64,000 bases of DNA. Origin: Sequoia sempervirens (lineage: Eukaryota; Streptophyta; Pinopsida; Cupressales; Cupressaceae). The notes beneath the pieces were generated by a model. That model had not been told where the DNA came from. It worked only from the letters and a program-made list of their open reading frames with translations, and searched no databases. Positions 1 to 10,429 of this stretch are shown here, in pieces (the first letter of the stretch is position 1; the number at the start of each line of letters is the position of its first letter). Position numbers and translations under genes: made by a program. The DNA lies in contig VDFB02270651.1 in NCBI GenBank assembly GCA_007258455.2, positions 702,022,217-702,086,216 on the forward strand, read 5' to 3'.

Positions 1-1918
1 CTGTCTCTACTTACCACTTTGCACATCAAGAATATCATTAATGCATAGAGTTCCAATGTACCTCACCATGAGATTCCATTTGGCATTGAAATTCATCCAC
101 ATACACTTGAGGCCAAACCATGTGGACATCTAGTAGGGCATGCATGAGGGAGAAAATGAATACCATTAATATGGTGATTAGGATTTTTTAACCCAAAGGG
201 ACTCCTCACAATACTTTCTAAGGAAAGTTGTAAGTTGTAGGGGACCCTCTTCCAAACCTTCAAAGTTATTTTTCCCATATGAGGACACCATTAATAGCTT
301 GATGTGAAGGAAAAAAGTCAATTGGTACAAGAATCCATGCATGCATAGTAAACCTAGTTGATACCATTGTGAATTTTTTATTATCTTTTCGGGTGTGTTA
401 ACATTGTAGAGATGGTTGGAAGAGGGCATCTTTGAAAAAACCAAGAATAACCTAATAAAAAATCACCATGAGTACTTCTTGTTCTAGCATCCAAATCTAA
501 GGATGACAACCCATGGATTTGAGGAGGTTGACTAATGAAAACCCCATAGATCTGACATTAGATAGAAAAATTCTTTTGATTGATAGAGAAGAGTTACATA
601 GAGGCTACATTTGAGTTTTCATGGTGATTTATAATAGTAATAGTGAATTTTCACAACACTCACAATTGTCATGAGTGTAATTTTTTGTATTGTAGTTATC
701 ATAATAGTGATAATTAGATATTATAATGTTAAAAAAAATCTATTTTTTATTAGGTAATCGATAATCAAAGCTCCCTTATACTTGAGGTTTATTAGTAATG
801 TAAATGTCATATGTAATATGTTTTAGCTATGATCACAAAATTTTGTAAGGGCATCATAGGAATACTTAATAGAAATACTATTGTCTATTTATCTTCCACT
901 ATGAGTCTAGTTTGAGATTTGAGTTTTCATTGTAAATGAAAGAATGGAGAGGATCATTATGAAAAGGGACCAAATGAGTCATAATCTTAATTTTTCTTAA
1001 TGATATTTAGAGAAATATCTAATAATTTAGTCCTTATGATATTCATGTGAGTGAAATGCATAAATTCTAGGTTTACTATTCAAACAGTTTAGGTTAGAGT
1101 TTTATAATTTAGTGTTTGTAGTGTCCATTCTATTTCTTACATATTTTTGATTTAATGATCTAGGTAAATATTGGAGAAATTTATGGTTTGTATGGTCCCT
1201 ATTTAAATATTTTGAATCTATTAAAATAATTTACCCTAAATTTAGTATGGGACATTTCAAAAATATTTTAGAAAATAGGATGAATAAGGCTTCTAGTGGT
1301 TCCACATATTTTGAAGAGTGAAATCTAGATGTGATAGGTTGAGAGAAAAATATTTTAATATAATCTCAATTTCAAATAAATTCAAAAATACAAAGGATAA
1401 ATCCCTTAAGAAAATAAAAAGGCATCAAACTTGAATGAAAGAAAACATGAGCATGGAAAAATGAAGCAAATACTTGAAAATAAAAAATAAATGATTTGAA
1501 TAAGATAGGGAATTTCATGAGTCTAAGAGTATAAATTAAAATAAGGAACTCAAGAAATAAAAATTGGAATAAAATAGAAAGAAATGAGTGATTTTAAATT
1601 TTACAAGCATAGAGTAGGTGAGGAAAGGGACGCCCCAAAGGAAAATTGGACAAGTTGCACAATTGGAAATAGTTTGATATTATGCTTACCTTAATGTATC
1701 TTTCTAAGAACCTCTCTTAAATATTATCTTTTTTTTTTTTAAGAAAAGAGATTGTAGAAGAGTTATCTTATACATAATACACTTGAAAGATATTGTTTCT
1801 AACTTATAATGATAAAAAATATTGCATATCTTCCAAACTTAAGTGTCACTAACAATCGTGTATGGTTACAAGTTAACAAACATCTTTAAAAAAATTCTCA
1901 CTCCTCTATCCTTTTTCT
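1..1918. other. AT-rich intergenic DNA, no recognised gene
   Basis: No recognisable gene lies here. On the minus strand two overlapping frames (93-278 and 178-444) stay open for 60-90 codons, but their products match no family I know and carry no motif; they may be remnants of a transposon. The rest is AT-rich with short homopolymer runs and many stops in all frames. Confidence 0.5.
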
Positions 1919-3455
1919 ATGTTTGAACAACCTATGCGCATGGTAGATTCTGCACTAGGGGTACTCCACAGTCTACCTCTATCCCCTCTTGACCCAAGTC
2001 TTACCCTCTCACATGCAGACTCCTGTCCCTCGGAAGCCACTCCTAGAGCGTCTAATCCTTTGATTTTGGGTCAAACCAGGTCACCCGTGATTTTTGTCTT
2101 GTCTGGTGTGGAGGTCTTGGCGATCGAGGTCCTTCTAGAGGTTAAAGGTTGGAAGGATGTGTTCACCAATGGTTAATATAATACTAAGAGCCCCTCACCT
2201 TGAACTAAAGAGGAAGCCATTTTCACAAGAATGGATTTCACTATCTCTGATACAATCAGTGATAGAATTCTTTCCTAAATGGAGAACGTGGTTTTGGATC
2301 ATTTTCCTTCCTTATGACCCTATGTGGATACATATGGTCCAAAGATGGGTTGCTGCCAAATGGCACCTCAAAGGAAGTGTGTACATTTGTGTAATGGTGC
2401 AATGGCAGGTGGTCTCTTCCTTTTCAAATTCATGGCTTCAGATGACTTAGTTGTATTCCTCTCTTCTGGGCCTTGGGTGTATGGGAAGCACAATTTTTCC
2501 TTATCCCACTAGAAGCCGGGTTTTGAGCCTATTGTGGATCTAAATAAATCAGTGTCAGTCTGGGTTTGCCTGCTTGGGTTTCCCTTGGAATATTGGGATG
2601 AATCCATGTTCAAAATCATTGGGGATTCCTTGGGATAATTTATTACTTCAGATTCCATTACTGGGTCCAAATACAGGTTAGTGTTTGCCCGCTTTTGTGT
2701 TAATATTGGTGTGAATAAGACACTTCCTAACTCTTTGAAGTTATCCTCTAAGTTTGGTACCTGGGTTCAACCAGTCTACTATGAGAATGATGTCATTTAC
2801 TGTCAGAAGTGTACTAAACCTATCCACCTTATCTCTGATTGCAAATCTTCTTTTAATTGGGAGCCTAACTTGGGGGACTCTACTACTAATGCTCACCTTT
2901 CTTTGGGAAATGATGTTCTGAAGGATGTTGACTCTCTAGCCAAGTCTGCCTTGCTAGTTTTGGTTGAACCCCTGATCTTTAAGGATCCTCCTAGTGGGAT
3001 GGAGATTTCAATTATGGATTTGGATTTGAGCCTTTATGTTCCTACTCTAGCTGAGAAGTTGGTCATTGATAATATTTTGGATATTGCTGCTTTATCCTCT
3101 AACCAGGCTCTTGTGGGGGATGATTTTAGGTGGCTCCCTATTGGAGGTGGGATCTGTTTCTGCACGGACTAGTGAGACTATGCGCGAAGAGGGTGAAATT
3201 TAGGAGGAAGTGGTTACTAGAGTTATAGAGGATAAAATTTTTAATTCGACGGGTTTGAACCATGAGAAATTTGTAGAAGAGTAAATCTAGTTAACCCCAA
3301 AGAAAAGAGGAAGAATGAAGAAGGCGAGTGTGGGAGAAGACTCCAAACTGGGAAGGCCTAGCCATTGACAAACTAGGTTGAGAGAGACAACAAATGACAT
3401 AGCCATTGGTAAATAGAGGGTATTGGAAGTGTCCTCCAAGAAGAGTAAAAAATGA
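1919..3455 (+). pseudogene. LINE ORF1 pseudogene (DUF4283-like, CCHC knuckle)
   Basis: ORF1 of plant LINEs is a nucleic-acid-binding protein that packages the element RNA. One frame runs from ATG 1919 to 3172 with stops at 2174, 2201, 2276, 2315, 2510 and 2636, all explicable as single C-to-T or G-to-A changes. Around 2400-2660 it shows the DUF4283 pattern: a phenylalanine-rich strand, a GPW turn, then VWV..LGFPLEYWD. At about 2801-2842 there is a zinc knuckle, CQKC....H....C. A single frameshift near 3150 moves to the frame whose basic tail (KKRGR) ends in a TGA at 3453-3455. That stop overlaps the start of ORF2. The ATG at 1919 is the first in frame, but the true start could lie upstream. 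Confidence 0.8.
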
Positions 3456-4140
3456 AGGTCATGTCCTCAAATGTGTGAGGGTTGAACATCTCTCATAAAT
3501 AGCTTACACTGAAGAACTATGTGTTAGAACATAAAATTGATTTTTTACTTTTACAAGAAACCAAAATGAAGAGAGAAAATTTTGATAATATTGCTAAGTA
3601 TTTATGGCCAAGTTCCCTTTACTCCTATAGTGATGTTGAGGGGGTTTCGAGAGGTCTTAATGTGTTATGGAACCCCTCTAGAATTAATGGCTCTAAACTA
3701 TTGCATTGCAGGAGTAGTGTGGGAGTCTCATTTTATTACTCGGGTGGGTCTTGGTCGCTTATCAATGTCTATGCTCCCAACCAAAGAAATGTTAGAAATG
3801 CATTATGTCAAGATCTCTTGGACTGGGTTAAAAATAATAAGGGGTCTCGCTGGCTAGTGGTTGGGGATTTCAACTCCCCCTTATATCCTTCAGAGAAAAG
3901 TGGTGATCTAGTGGATTATTCTGATAGCATGGCTGATTTGGTGAACTTTCTGAGTTCTATTGACCTAATTGACATTGATTTGTCAGGCCAAGCTTTTACT
4001 TGGACCAATCGGCATCTTGGGGAGGGCTTAATTCAAGTCAGATCAGATAGATTCCTTTGTTCCAACAACTAGATGACCCTACTCAGTTCCAATCTTCAGG
4101 CTCTACCCAAGACAGACTCTCATCATAATCCTCTATTGAA
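3452..4140 (+). pseudogene. LINE ORF2 pseudogene, endonuclease domain only
   Basis: This is the N-terminal apurinic/apyrimidinic-type endonuclease of LINE ORF2, which nicks target DNA to prime reverse transcription. The start at ATG 3452 is followed by an MKV.S.NV.GLN-like beginning. Visible motifs are LLQETK (catalytic Glu, about 3545-3565), NVYAPN (about 3765), GDFN (about 3866) and DLSGQAFTWTN followed by R.DRF near 4055. In-frame stops are TGA 3476, TAG 3500 and TAG 4070; the family normally has Arg, Gln and Trp at these places. Similarity resumes past 4070 (LPKTDSHHNPLL) and then ends. No reverse transcriptase follows, so the gene is both interrupted and truncated. Confidence 0.85.
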
Positions 4141-4839
4141 AATAAACTTGCTTAATTCCCAAGCCAAAACATCCCCTTTATATACCAATTTATTTGCTAA
4201 TATAGGATAAAACCATATTATTTTTTAAATATACCCATATCTCCAATATCTCCCATTTACATCCAAAATATTTCAAAATACCCTTAAAATATATTTGAAA
4301 TAATTCCTAATCCATTCAAGTAATCCTAACCCCTTTTTAAAAATAATGGCTCTTATAATTTGAGCCTTATAAGATAATCCTTGAAATATTCTAAATTCCT
4401 CAATAATCTTTAATTATCATTTCAAAAGATTATTTAAGCCCTTAAATATCTCATTTTATCAGGTTTTGAGAGATTTAAAGGTTGTTAATTTATTTTAAGG
4501 GGGTTAAATGTTTAAATCATGGGAGATTTGGCTTCTAAACCTTGTTTAAAACAAACTAACACATGCTAAATACTCAACACCATAAATAGTGTGCTCATTG
4601 TGCACAATTTTAGGAGTGGCGGGGTTGGAGGTTAAAACCCTACCTCATGTTTTTAGAACACAATTTCAAATTGTTCTTAATCAAAATTTGTCGGTGTCCA
4701 GTACATGTTGAAGTGAGATGCTAGGCAGATTGGTAGGTGGGAGTAGTGGTGAATGAAGTGTCATGGGTTCAAATCCTATACCAAGTCTTTTAGTAAATAA
4801 AACTATCTCAAACCAACCTGAATTGAGGAGATAAAGGGG

Positions 4840-4994
4840 TGCCACGTGTCAACATGCGATTGGTCGGAGGAGTGCCATGTGTCAATTGGTGATTCATCTA
4901 GAGATGCCACTTGTCAACTCATGATTGATCATGAACTTGCCACATCAACATCCTTGTTAGCTGCCATGTGTCTCACTCAGATTTTTCCACGTCA
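4840..4994. repeat. Minisatellite of ~33-bp units with G-box-like core
   Basis: The phrase TGCCACGTGTCAA and its variants begin at 4840, 4873, 4905, 4938 and 4962, giving spacings of 33, 32, 33 and 24 bp. The first copy contains GCCACGTGTC, a canonical plant G-box/ABRE core. Later copies read CATGTG or CACTTG. The array lies to the left of, and probably inside, the 3' LTR of the minus-strand gypsy element that ends at 5376. Confidence 0.65.
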
Positions 4995-5200
4995 TCATGT
5001 TTGTTGACTGTACATGCCACATCACTATGTTGATGTCATTAGTCAACCTTCCTTTTACAAGCTTTGACTGGCCGTAACTTGCATGTATGATCTTTATTTT
5101 TTGCAAAACGAATGGCATTGGAATCATGGAAATGAGCACTACAACTTGGTGTCATTTTTATCTCATTTTGAGACAATCAATTTTCTGCCTTTTACCTAGC

Positions 5201-5376
5201 CCCCTGATTCACTTATTTGACCAGACCTTTGACTATACATAACATTTGTATACATAATCCTTTTGAGCTCGTTCAAGTTGCATTAGGACCATGTCGGTGA
5301 ACTCTGCATGATGATGCTAGTTTCATGAGATTCTAAGACTATGAAATTTTTAGGTTTTCTAGATCCACCTAGATCA
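5201..5376 (-). repeat. 3' LTR (inner end) of gypsy-type element G1
   Basis: About 175 bp here match 7644-7817 closely, from CCCTGATTCA through CCACCTAGATCA. Read on the minus strand the LTR begins TGATCTAGG directly after a purine-rich tract. Its outer (left) end is not resolved; the matching part of the other LTR diverges before 5201, so the full LTR probably extends left over the 33-bp minisatellite. Confidence 0.7.
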
Positions 5377-5388
5377 TTCCTCCCCATT
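5377..5388 (-). other. Polypurine tract of element G1
   Basis: On the minus strand this reads AATGGGGAGGAA immediately before the LTR start. It is in the expected place for priming of plus-strand DNA synthesis. Confidence 0.7.
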
Positions 5389-5730
5389 AAGAAGCTTTTG
5401 GATGTCCAAAAGGTCTATTTTATGTACAATTTGAGCTAGGGAAATGTCACCCCACTTGCCCTATATAATTTTTCCTTCTTGCTATAATTTTCAACATCAC
5501 AAAAAAAAGAAATATGAGATAGATTTTTTGATACAATCAACTACATGTTCATCAATATTCACTATCACATCCATCATCTACATAGAAATAACTAGAAAAA
5601 TAGCAAGCAACAATACTAAATACACTGATGTGAAGGAAATAGTCTCAACATTTTGAATCTCCTAAACAAGAACATTATTAGAAAATGAAACATTCAAACC
5701 CTCTTTTACCACCTCTCATTGAATGCCTGA

Positions 5731-7456
5731 CTATGCTTGCAACTGATCCTCACATTGAGCTATCTGTGACACCTTATCATGATTAGAATCACCATGGTTA
5801 GTGTCACTAGCTGTTATAGACATAAGAGTTAAAGTATTGCTTGCATTTACAATCATCTTCAAATGCCTTATGTTTACAATAGATTTTTCATTCTTCATGT
5901 GATGAGCTCTAACACTGAATTCAATTCCATCTTTAAACAAATGAAACATATTAGGTTCCGTGTAGAAAATGGATTTTTTGTCATACAAATAAGGACTGCC
6001 TAGAACCATCCCACAAATTTCAAGTGCAATTACATCTAACTCTACCTCATCTACAAACTTGGATGTGATTGCAAATCGGAGTTTACATTGCCTTAACACA
6101 TGCAGCCGAGCATTATCATGCACCCAACCCAATAGATAGAGTCTAGGATGAGGAGTTTTTTTTAATCCCAATTTCTTAACAACCTGTTCTAAGATTAGAT
6201 TAACTTGTGACCCACTATCTATTAGTGTATCAATCTTAGTTTATTTAGCAATAGCCCTTATATAAAACAAGTCATTTCTTTTACTTTCAATAGGTACTTT
6301 ATTACAACTTAGAGAAGAAGCATGAGAACTAGTACTACCAATAGGAGTATTACCTTTGATACCCACAACTAAAATCTTGGTTTCATCATCAAAACTTGAT
6401 CCGAGATCCTGCACAATAGTTGTGGTCTTCTACTTACCCTTTCGATCCTTGAACCACTTTGGCTTCTGATCAGGATGTAGTTTCCAACATCTTGCATCTT
6501 CGTGCCCTATCTTCTAGTAGTGTGAGCAATAAGGCTTATCCTCCTCTTTCTTTATAGTAGATTCCCACTACATTTTCTCCTTCCCTTTCTTGCTCCCTTT
6601 GTGTTTATTGGAGTCCATTAATAGATTGTCATGGCTATTCCTTGAGCTTGTTTCCAAATGGATAGCTTGCACAATAACTTCCTCAAGGTTAGTTGGATTA
6701 AACATAAGTATTGTATGCCTCAAATTCTCACATAAACCACCTATATACTTTAACAAAGTTTCTTGCATGTATAAAGGAATACCCAAAATTAAAGCTCTTT
6801 TCCTAAACTCCTATGTATATTCCTAAACACTTTGTCCTTTCTCTTTCCTTAATGATTGTGAGTTCATCACTACTTTTTGCATGTGTCCTAATGGATAATT
6901 TTTTTTTAAAGTGTAGCTGTAAACTCAAACTAAGAAGAAATAATTTCGCCATAATGACTTAGATCCTCCCGTGTTTTACTCTCCCACCAAATTAAAGTTT
7001 TGCCTCCTAGGCGAAGAGTAGCTATTTTTTTTAGAATCCTCAATAAACTTCAATTTTCTTAATCCAATTATCTAGTTTATCTACATCTAGTTCTCCATTA
7101 TAGATTGGAAAATCAAATTTAACATCCAATTTTAACAAAGGTGTATTAGTTTGCACATGTTTCTTTTTAGAAGAGTTAGACGAAGAAGAAGAAGAGGATG
7201 AAGAGGATGAAGAAGATGAAGAGGACAAGGATGGAGGTTCAGGAGGGTCACCAACACCTCCTACTCCTTTACCTTTGTCTTCTTTCAATGAGGATATAGC
7301 TTCCTCCTTCTTCCTATCCTTGCCTTCCTTTCTCTTCTTTTGTTCTTGCCTCTCTCGGAAAAGAACTTCCACCATTGACTTCATCTCAAGAAAAGATTGT
7401 TGAAAAGCTTTTGGATTGAGCTTTGGGGCTTTATGCTCAGTTACAATCTTTGACAT
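5731..7456 (-). pseudogene. Gag-protease pseudogene of element G1
   Basis: Gag packages RNA and the aspartic protease matures the polyprotein. The frame starts at ATG 7456. It holds a Lys/Glu-rich region, a run of about 16 serines (7180-7230), and the gypsy gag start LDVKFDFPIYNGELD near 7090. Broken pieces continue: a gag C-terminal part with ETLLKYIGGL (6786-6568), a damaged zinc knuckle ending GHEDARCWKLHP (about 6485-6535), and the protease site IDSGSQVNL with the Asp-Ser-Gly triad at 6211-6219. The last part, to 5731, contains DVIALEICGMVLGSPYLYD, the conserved stretch after the protease in this group. Several stops and frameshifts break the frame. Confidence 0.75.
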
Positions 7457-7571
7457 CTTCGATGGAAAGGTCTTTCATTTTCTGATCTCTAGGTTGAATT
7501 CTTACAGTGCACCTTCTCCTTGTTTCAGTTTCAACTTGTTAACATTCACTTTTGCAATTTTATGTTAAGAA

Positions 7572-7583
7572 GCTCTGATACCA
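7572..7583 (-). other. Primer-binding site (initiator Met tRNA) of element G1
   Basis: The minus strand reads TGGTATCAGAGC, the perfect complement of the 3' end of plant initiator Met tRNA. It sits three bases inside the LTR end at 7587, as usual for minus-strand DNA priming. Confidence 0.85.
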
Positions 7584-7586
7584 AAT

Positions 7587-7817
7587 TGATCTGTAATTAG
7601 AGGTTTACAATTCAAATGTATTTAACCTTAATTACAATTATTCCCTGATTCACCCATTTGACCAGGCCTTTGACTGCACATAACTTCTGCATATAGACTC
7701 CTTTTAAGACCATTCAAGTTGTATCAGGACCGTGTCGATGAGCTCTGCGTGATGATGTTGGGTTCGTGAGATTCTAAGACTGTGAAATTTTCAAGTTTTC
7801 TAGATCCACCTAGATCA
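7587..7817 (-). repeat. 5' LTR (shortened) of element G1
   Basis: It is bounded by TGATCTG on the left (plus strand), next to the primer-binding site, and CTAGATCA on the right. The part from 7644 is homologous to 5201-5376; the first ~57 bp are not found beside the left copy, so one of the two has lost or replaced sequence. Confidence 0.65.
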
Positions 7818-8583
7818 AGCATGAGAGCAAGCTAAGAAAAATAATATAGAATGAGTGATAATTAAAATATTGAGCATGGACCTAAGTAATTTCAAGTGAA
7901 GATTGAATGAGTTATTTACATAATTTGAAAAAGGGAAGCAATTAAAGTTGTAGGAAATGGAACGTAATTTAGAGAATACTTATATTTTTAAATGAAATTA
8001 TTTTGATGAAAATTAGATATTTTTAGGCACCATTTCTAGAAACTTAAGTCTAAGTAAAATAAATTTCTTTTCTTTAAAATTGAGATATATATTAAGGAAA
8101 TATGAGTAGATGCAAGAAATATTTTTATGATTTTTTTTACTATAAATTTATTAAAACACTAACAAACACATTTTTGACCTACCTAACTTGGTCAAAAATA
8201 TAAAATTATTGTTTTCTAATCTTATAGCCAATGAACCCTAGAAATATGGCATATCTTTCAAATTTGAAAAATGAAAAATGGTTTGATAGTTGTGAATACT
8301 TTTCAATATGTATACCTATTAAGAATTTAAAGTAAATAAAAAAATTCACAATTATGAATAACATTATAATGAAGCATATATACTATATTGTTAGAATCTT
8401 GAGAACTTTCTAAATATACCATTTTTATTAATCAAATTTCAATGATAAAAAAATAAAATAAAATAAATATTAATATCAAAAAACATATCACAAAAATTAA
8501 TTTTCAAACTTCCAAACATAATTTTAATGCAATCCCCAAATAAATTAAAAATTACAAAATAAAAATTAATATTCATTACTAAA

Positions 8584-8616
<33 letters not shown>

Positions 8617-9299
8617 ATTCTTAAAATATAGATTAGAAATATATTTGCAGTGGGATTGTCATGTGAATAAATTTGAAGATACATCCATATCCTTTTAGTC
8701 GCAAAGTTTTTAAAGGGAATCATAGTAAAATAAATCCACTAATTTCATTTTATATGCACAAAACCAACATAAGACGTTCAGTTTTTACTGTTTTGTAACT
8801 CTTTTAGGATAAATTTGATCCTCATCAACACATATTTTTGAATAGAACAAACCATATAATGTAAATAGTAAAACAATTTACCTCTTGAATGAACACATTT
8901 CAAGTGTTGCAATTTTATTTAGTTGGATTAAATAATAAATAATATTTCTTGTATAATTAAGTATAATAATAAATAACATTAATTTTATGTAAAAATACAA
9001 ATAAATTATTATATCTTAAAAGTTTAATTTAAAATATAAATATAAAAATATAAAAAATGTATTGATACTTTATTAATATATTATTTAAGAATATAATAAA
9101 AAAATGAAATAACTTAAGATTTATTTATTCTTGTGTAAGAGATCAAAAACATTAATACTTTTTTAATAAGCTTGAAAAGTAAGACATCATATTTGTTTAA
9201 GTATAATGAAATTACAAGACAATCACATTATCATGAGAAGTATTTGAGGATAATGATTTTACATTTTCCCACTATTATTACATATTTATCAATCTACTC
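7818..9299. other. AT-rich intergenic DNA with a CA microsatellite
   Basis: Very AT-rich sequence with no supported gene. A (AC)n run at 8584-8610 continues into a short TATATA. Open frames here are AT-rich accidents. Confidence 0.6.
8584..8610. repeat. (AC)n microsatellite
   Basis: About 13 uninterrupted AC dinucleotides are directly visible. Confidence 0.95.
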
Positions 9300-9735
9300 A
9301 ATAAAATAGTTGCCATCTCATCTAATACTTGAATGAATTTTATCCTCCAATACCTTTTTATAGCTAAGATTCCAAACACTCCTCAAAATCCAATAGCAGC
9401 ACTTGTCATCCACTCTACATACCAGTGCCATGGAATTTCTCCTCCCTTGTCATCTTCATTTTTAGGAAGAGTAGTTGATATGCTAGAATTTGATGTCTTT
9501 CCACAGCAACATGATCTATTATTAATAGGGAATCCACAAAGATCATGGTTTCTAGAGAAATAAATAGAATAAAATGTATTAAATTGACCTCTTGTTGGTA
9601 TTTTTCCACAAAGCATGTTATTAGATACAATGAAAAACTGAGAAAGTGAGCTTCTAGTATTTCATTTGGAATCCTTCCATACAATTTGTTTTTTGCAATA
9701 TCAAGTGACTCTGACTCTGTAAGCATCCCCATTTT
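9300..9735 (-). pseudogene. LRR receptor-like protein pseudogene, C-terminal part
   Basis: Plant LRR receptor-like proteins are plasma-membrane receptors for defence or development. Reading leftward from 9735 the pieces are an LRR (ESLDIAKNKLYGRIP), a second one (VSNNMLCGKIP), then TRGQFNTF and the C-terminal cap with LCGFPI and a following cysteine. After these come an acidic spacer (KNEDDKG), a membrane segment (WYVEWMTSAAIGF...GVFGILAI) and a short tail with YWRIKF. This order is that of the Cf-9-like RLP class. A frameshift near 9645 and a TGA or TAG inside the membrane segment show that it is dead. No kinase domain is expected in an RLP. Weak LRR-like phrases at 10150-10320 on the same strand may belong to the same gene. 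Confidence 0.75.
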
Positions 9736-10108
9736 TTTAAACCTAGTGTAGAGTAATTGAGATTAGTTGGTAAGAAAATAAATTCTCATTTATTGAGGGA
9801 AATTTTGATCTCTATAATACTATATCTTGGTTCACCAAGCAACAAATAATGCTAGTCCAAGTGCTTCTACATTTTATCAAACCTCTAAATTGCCTAACAA
9901 CAAAGCAAGCTTGTACTAGTGATTCATTGATTCTTATGATTCCTAGAAATAAACCATACTAGACCTTAAATCATGTACTCTTCTCATGATTACCAATAGC
10001 AAAGTAGGCTAGATCTCAAATCGTACATTACTTATCTTGATGAGGGCATAAAATAACCCACAAACAAGAGAATAATTTTATTATTCAGAAAATGGAGCTT
10101 TTCTCATT

Positions 10109-10428
10109 TCTACTAGTTAAATGCTTTATTTCTTGCATTCTTCTCATTTACAACTTGAAGTTCAAGAACATTTGCAATTGTATCTTCTAGAAAGTGTTTT
10201 CTTAACTTCTAATATTGATGTTGGAAAGGTCTGTGAATTTTTAACTCTAAGTTCCTCAAATCCAACTTTTTCAGTAGGAATAGAAAATTTAATTTCATTA
10301 TTATCCAAAAATGTAAGATAAACTTTTTAACTATTTTGGGTGATGCAAGATTGCCCTATAATCATATCTTCATATGAAGTATTTTATTCTACTAGTTAAA
10401 TGCTTTATTTCTTGCATTCTTCTCATTT
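10109..10428. repeat. 41-bp direct repeat pair
   Basis: An identical 41-bp sequence occurs at 10109-10149 and 10388-10428, 279 bp apart. It begins TCTACTAGTTAAATG. The two copies are followed by different sequence. Confidence 0.85.
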
Positions 10429-10429
10429 T

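Larger units (their letters stand above)
1919..4140 (+). mobile_element. LINE (plant L1-type) retrotransposon, 3'-truncated and decayed
   Basis: An ORF1 with a DUF4283-like domain and a zinc knuckle is followed by the apurinic-type endonuclease part of ORF2. This order is typical of plant L1-clade LINEs. Sequence similarity stops near 4140, just after the endonuclease, and the reverse transcriptase, 3' UTR and poly(A) tail are missing. The DNA after that point is unrelated AT-rich sequence, so the element was cut by a deletion or an insertion rather than by ordinary 5' truncation. No target-site duplication could be identified. Confidence 0.85.
5201..7817 (-). mobile_element. Non-autonomous Ty3/gypsy-type LTR element G1 (gag-protease only)
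   Basis: Two partial LTR copies (5201-5376 and 7587-7817) flank an internal region with an initiator-Met primer-binding site, a decayed gag-protease frame and a polypurine tract. RT, RNase H and integrase are absent: about 350 bp of noncoding DNA separates the protease end from the tract. It is either an internally deleted copy or a member of a gag-protease family. The right LTR, 231 bp, looks internally deleted compared with the left. No clear target duplication was found. Confidence 0.7.

Noticed and set aside
93..444. Minus-strand frames at the window start as a gene end
   Set aside because: No motif, two competing frames and AT-rich composition; kept only as unrecognised DNA.
7180..7240. 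Poly-serine run as a microsatellite-only feature
   Set aside because: The GAAGAA/GATGAA repeat is inside the gag frame and commonly expands there; it is not a separate element.
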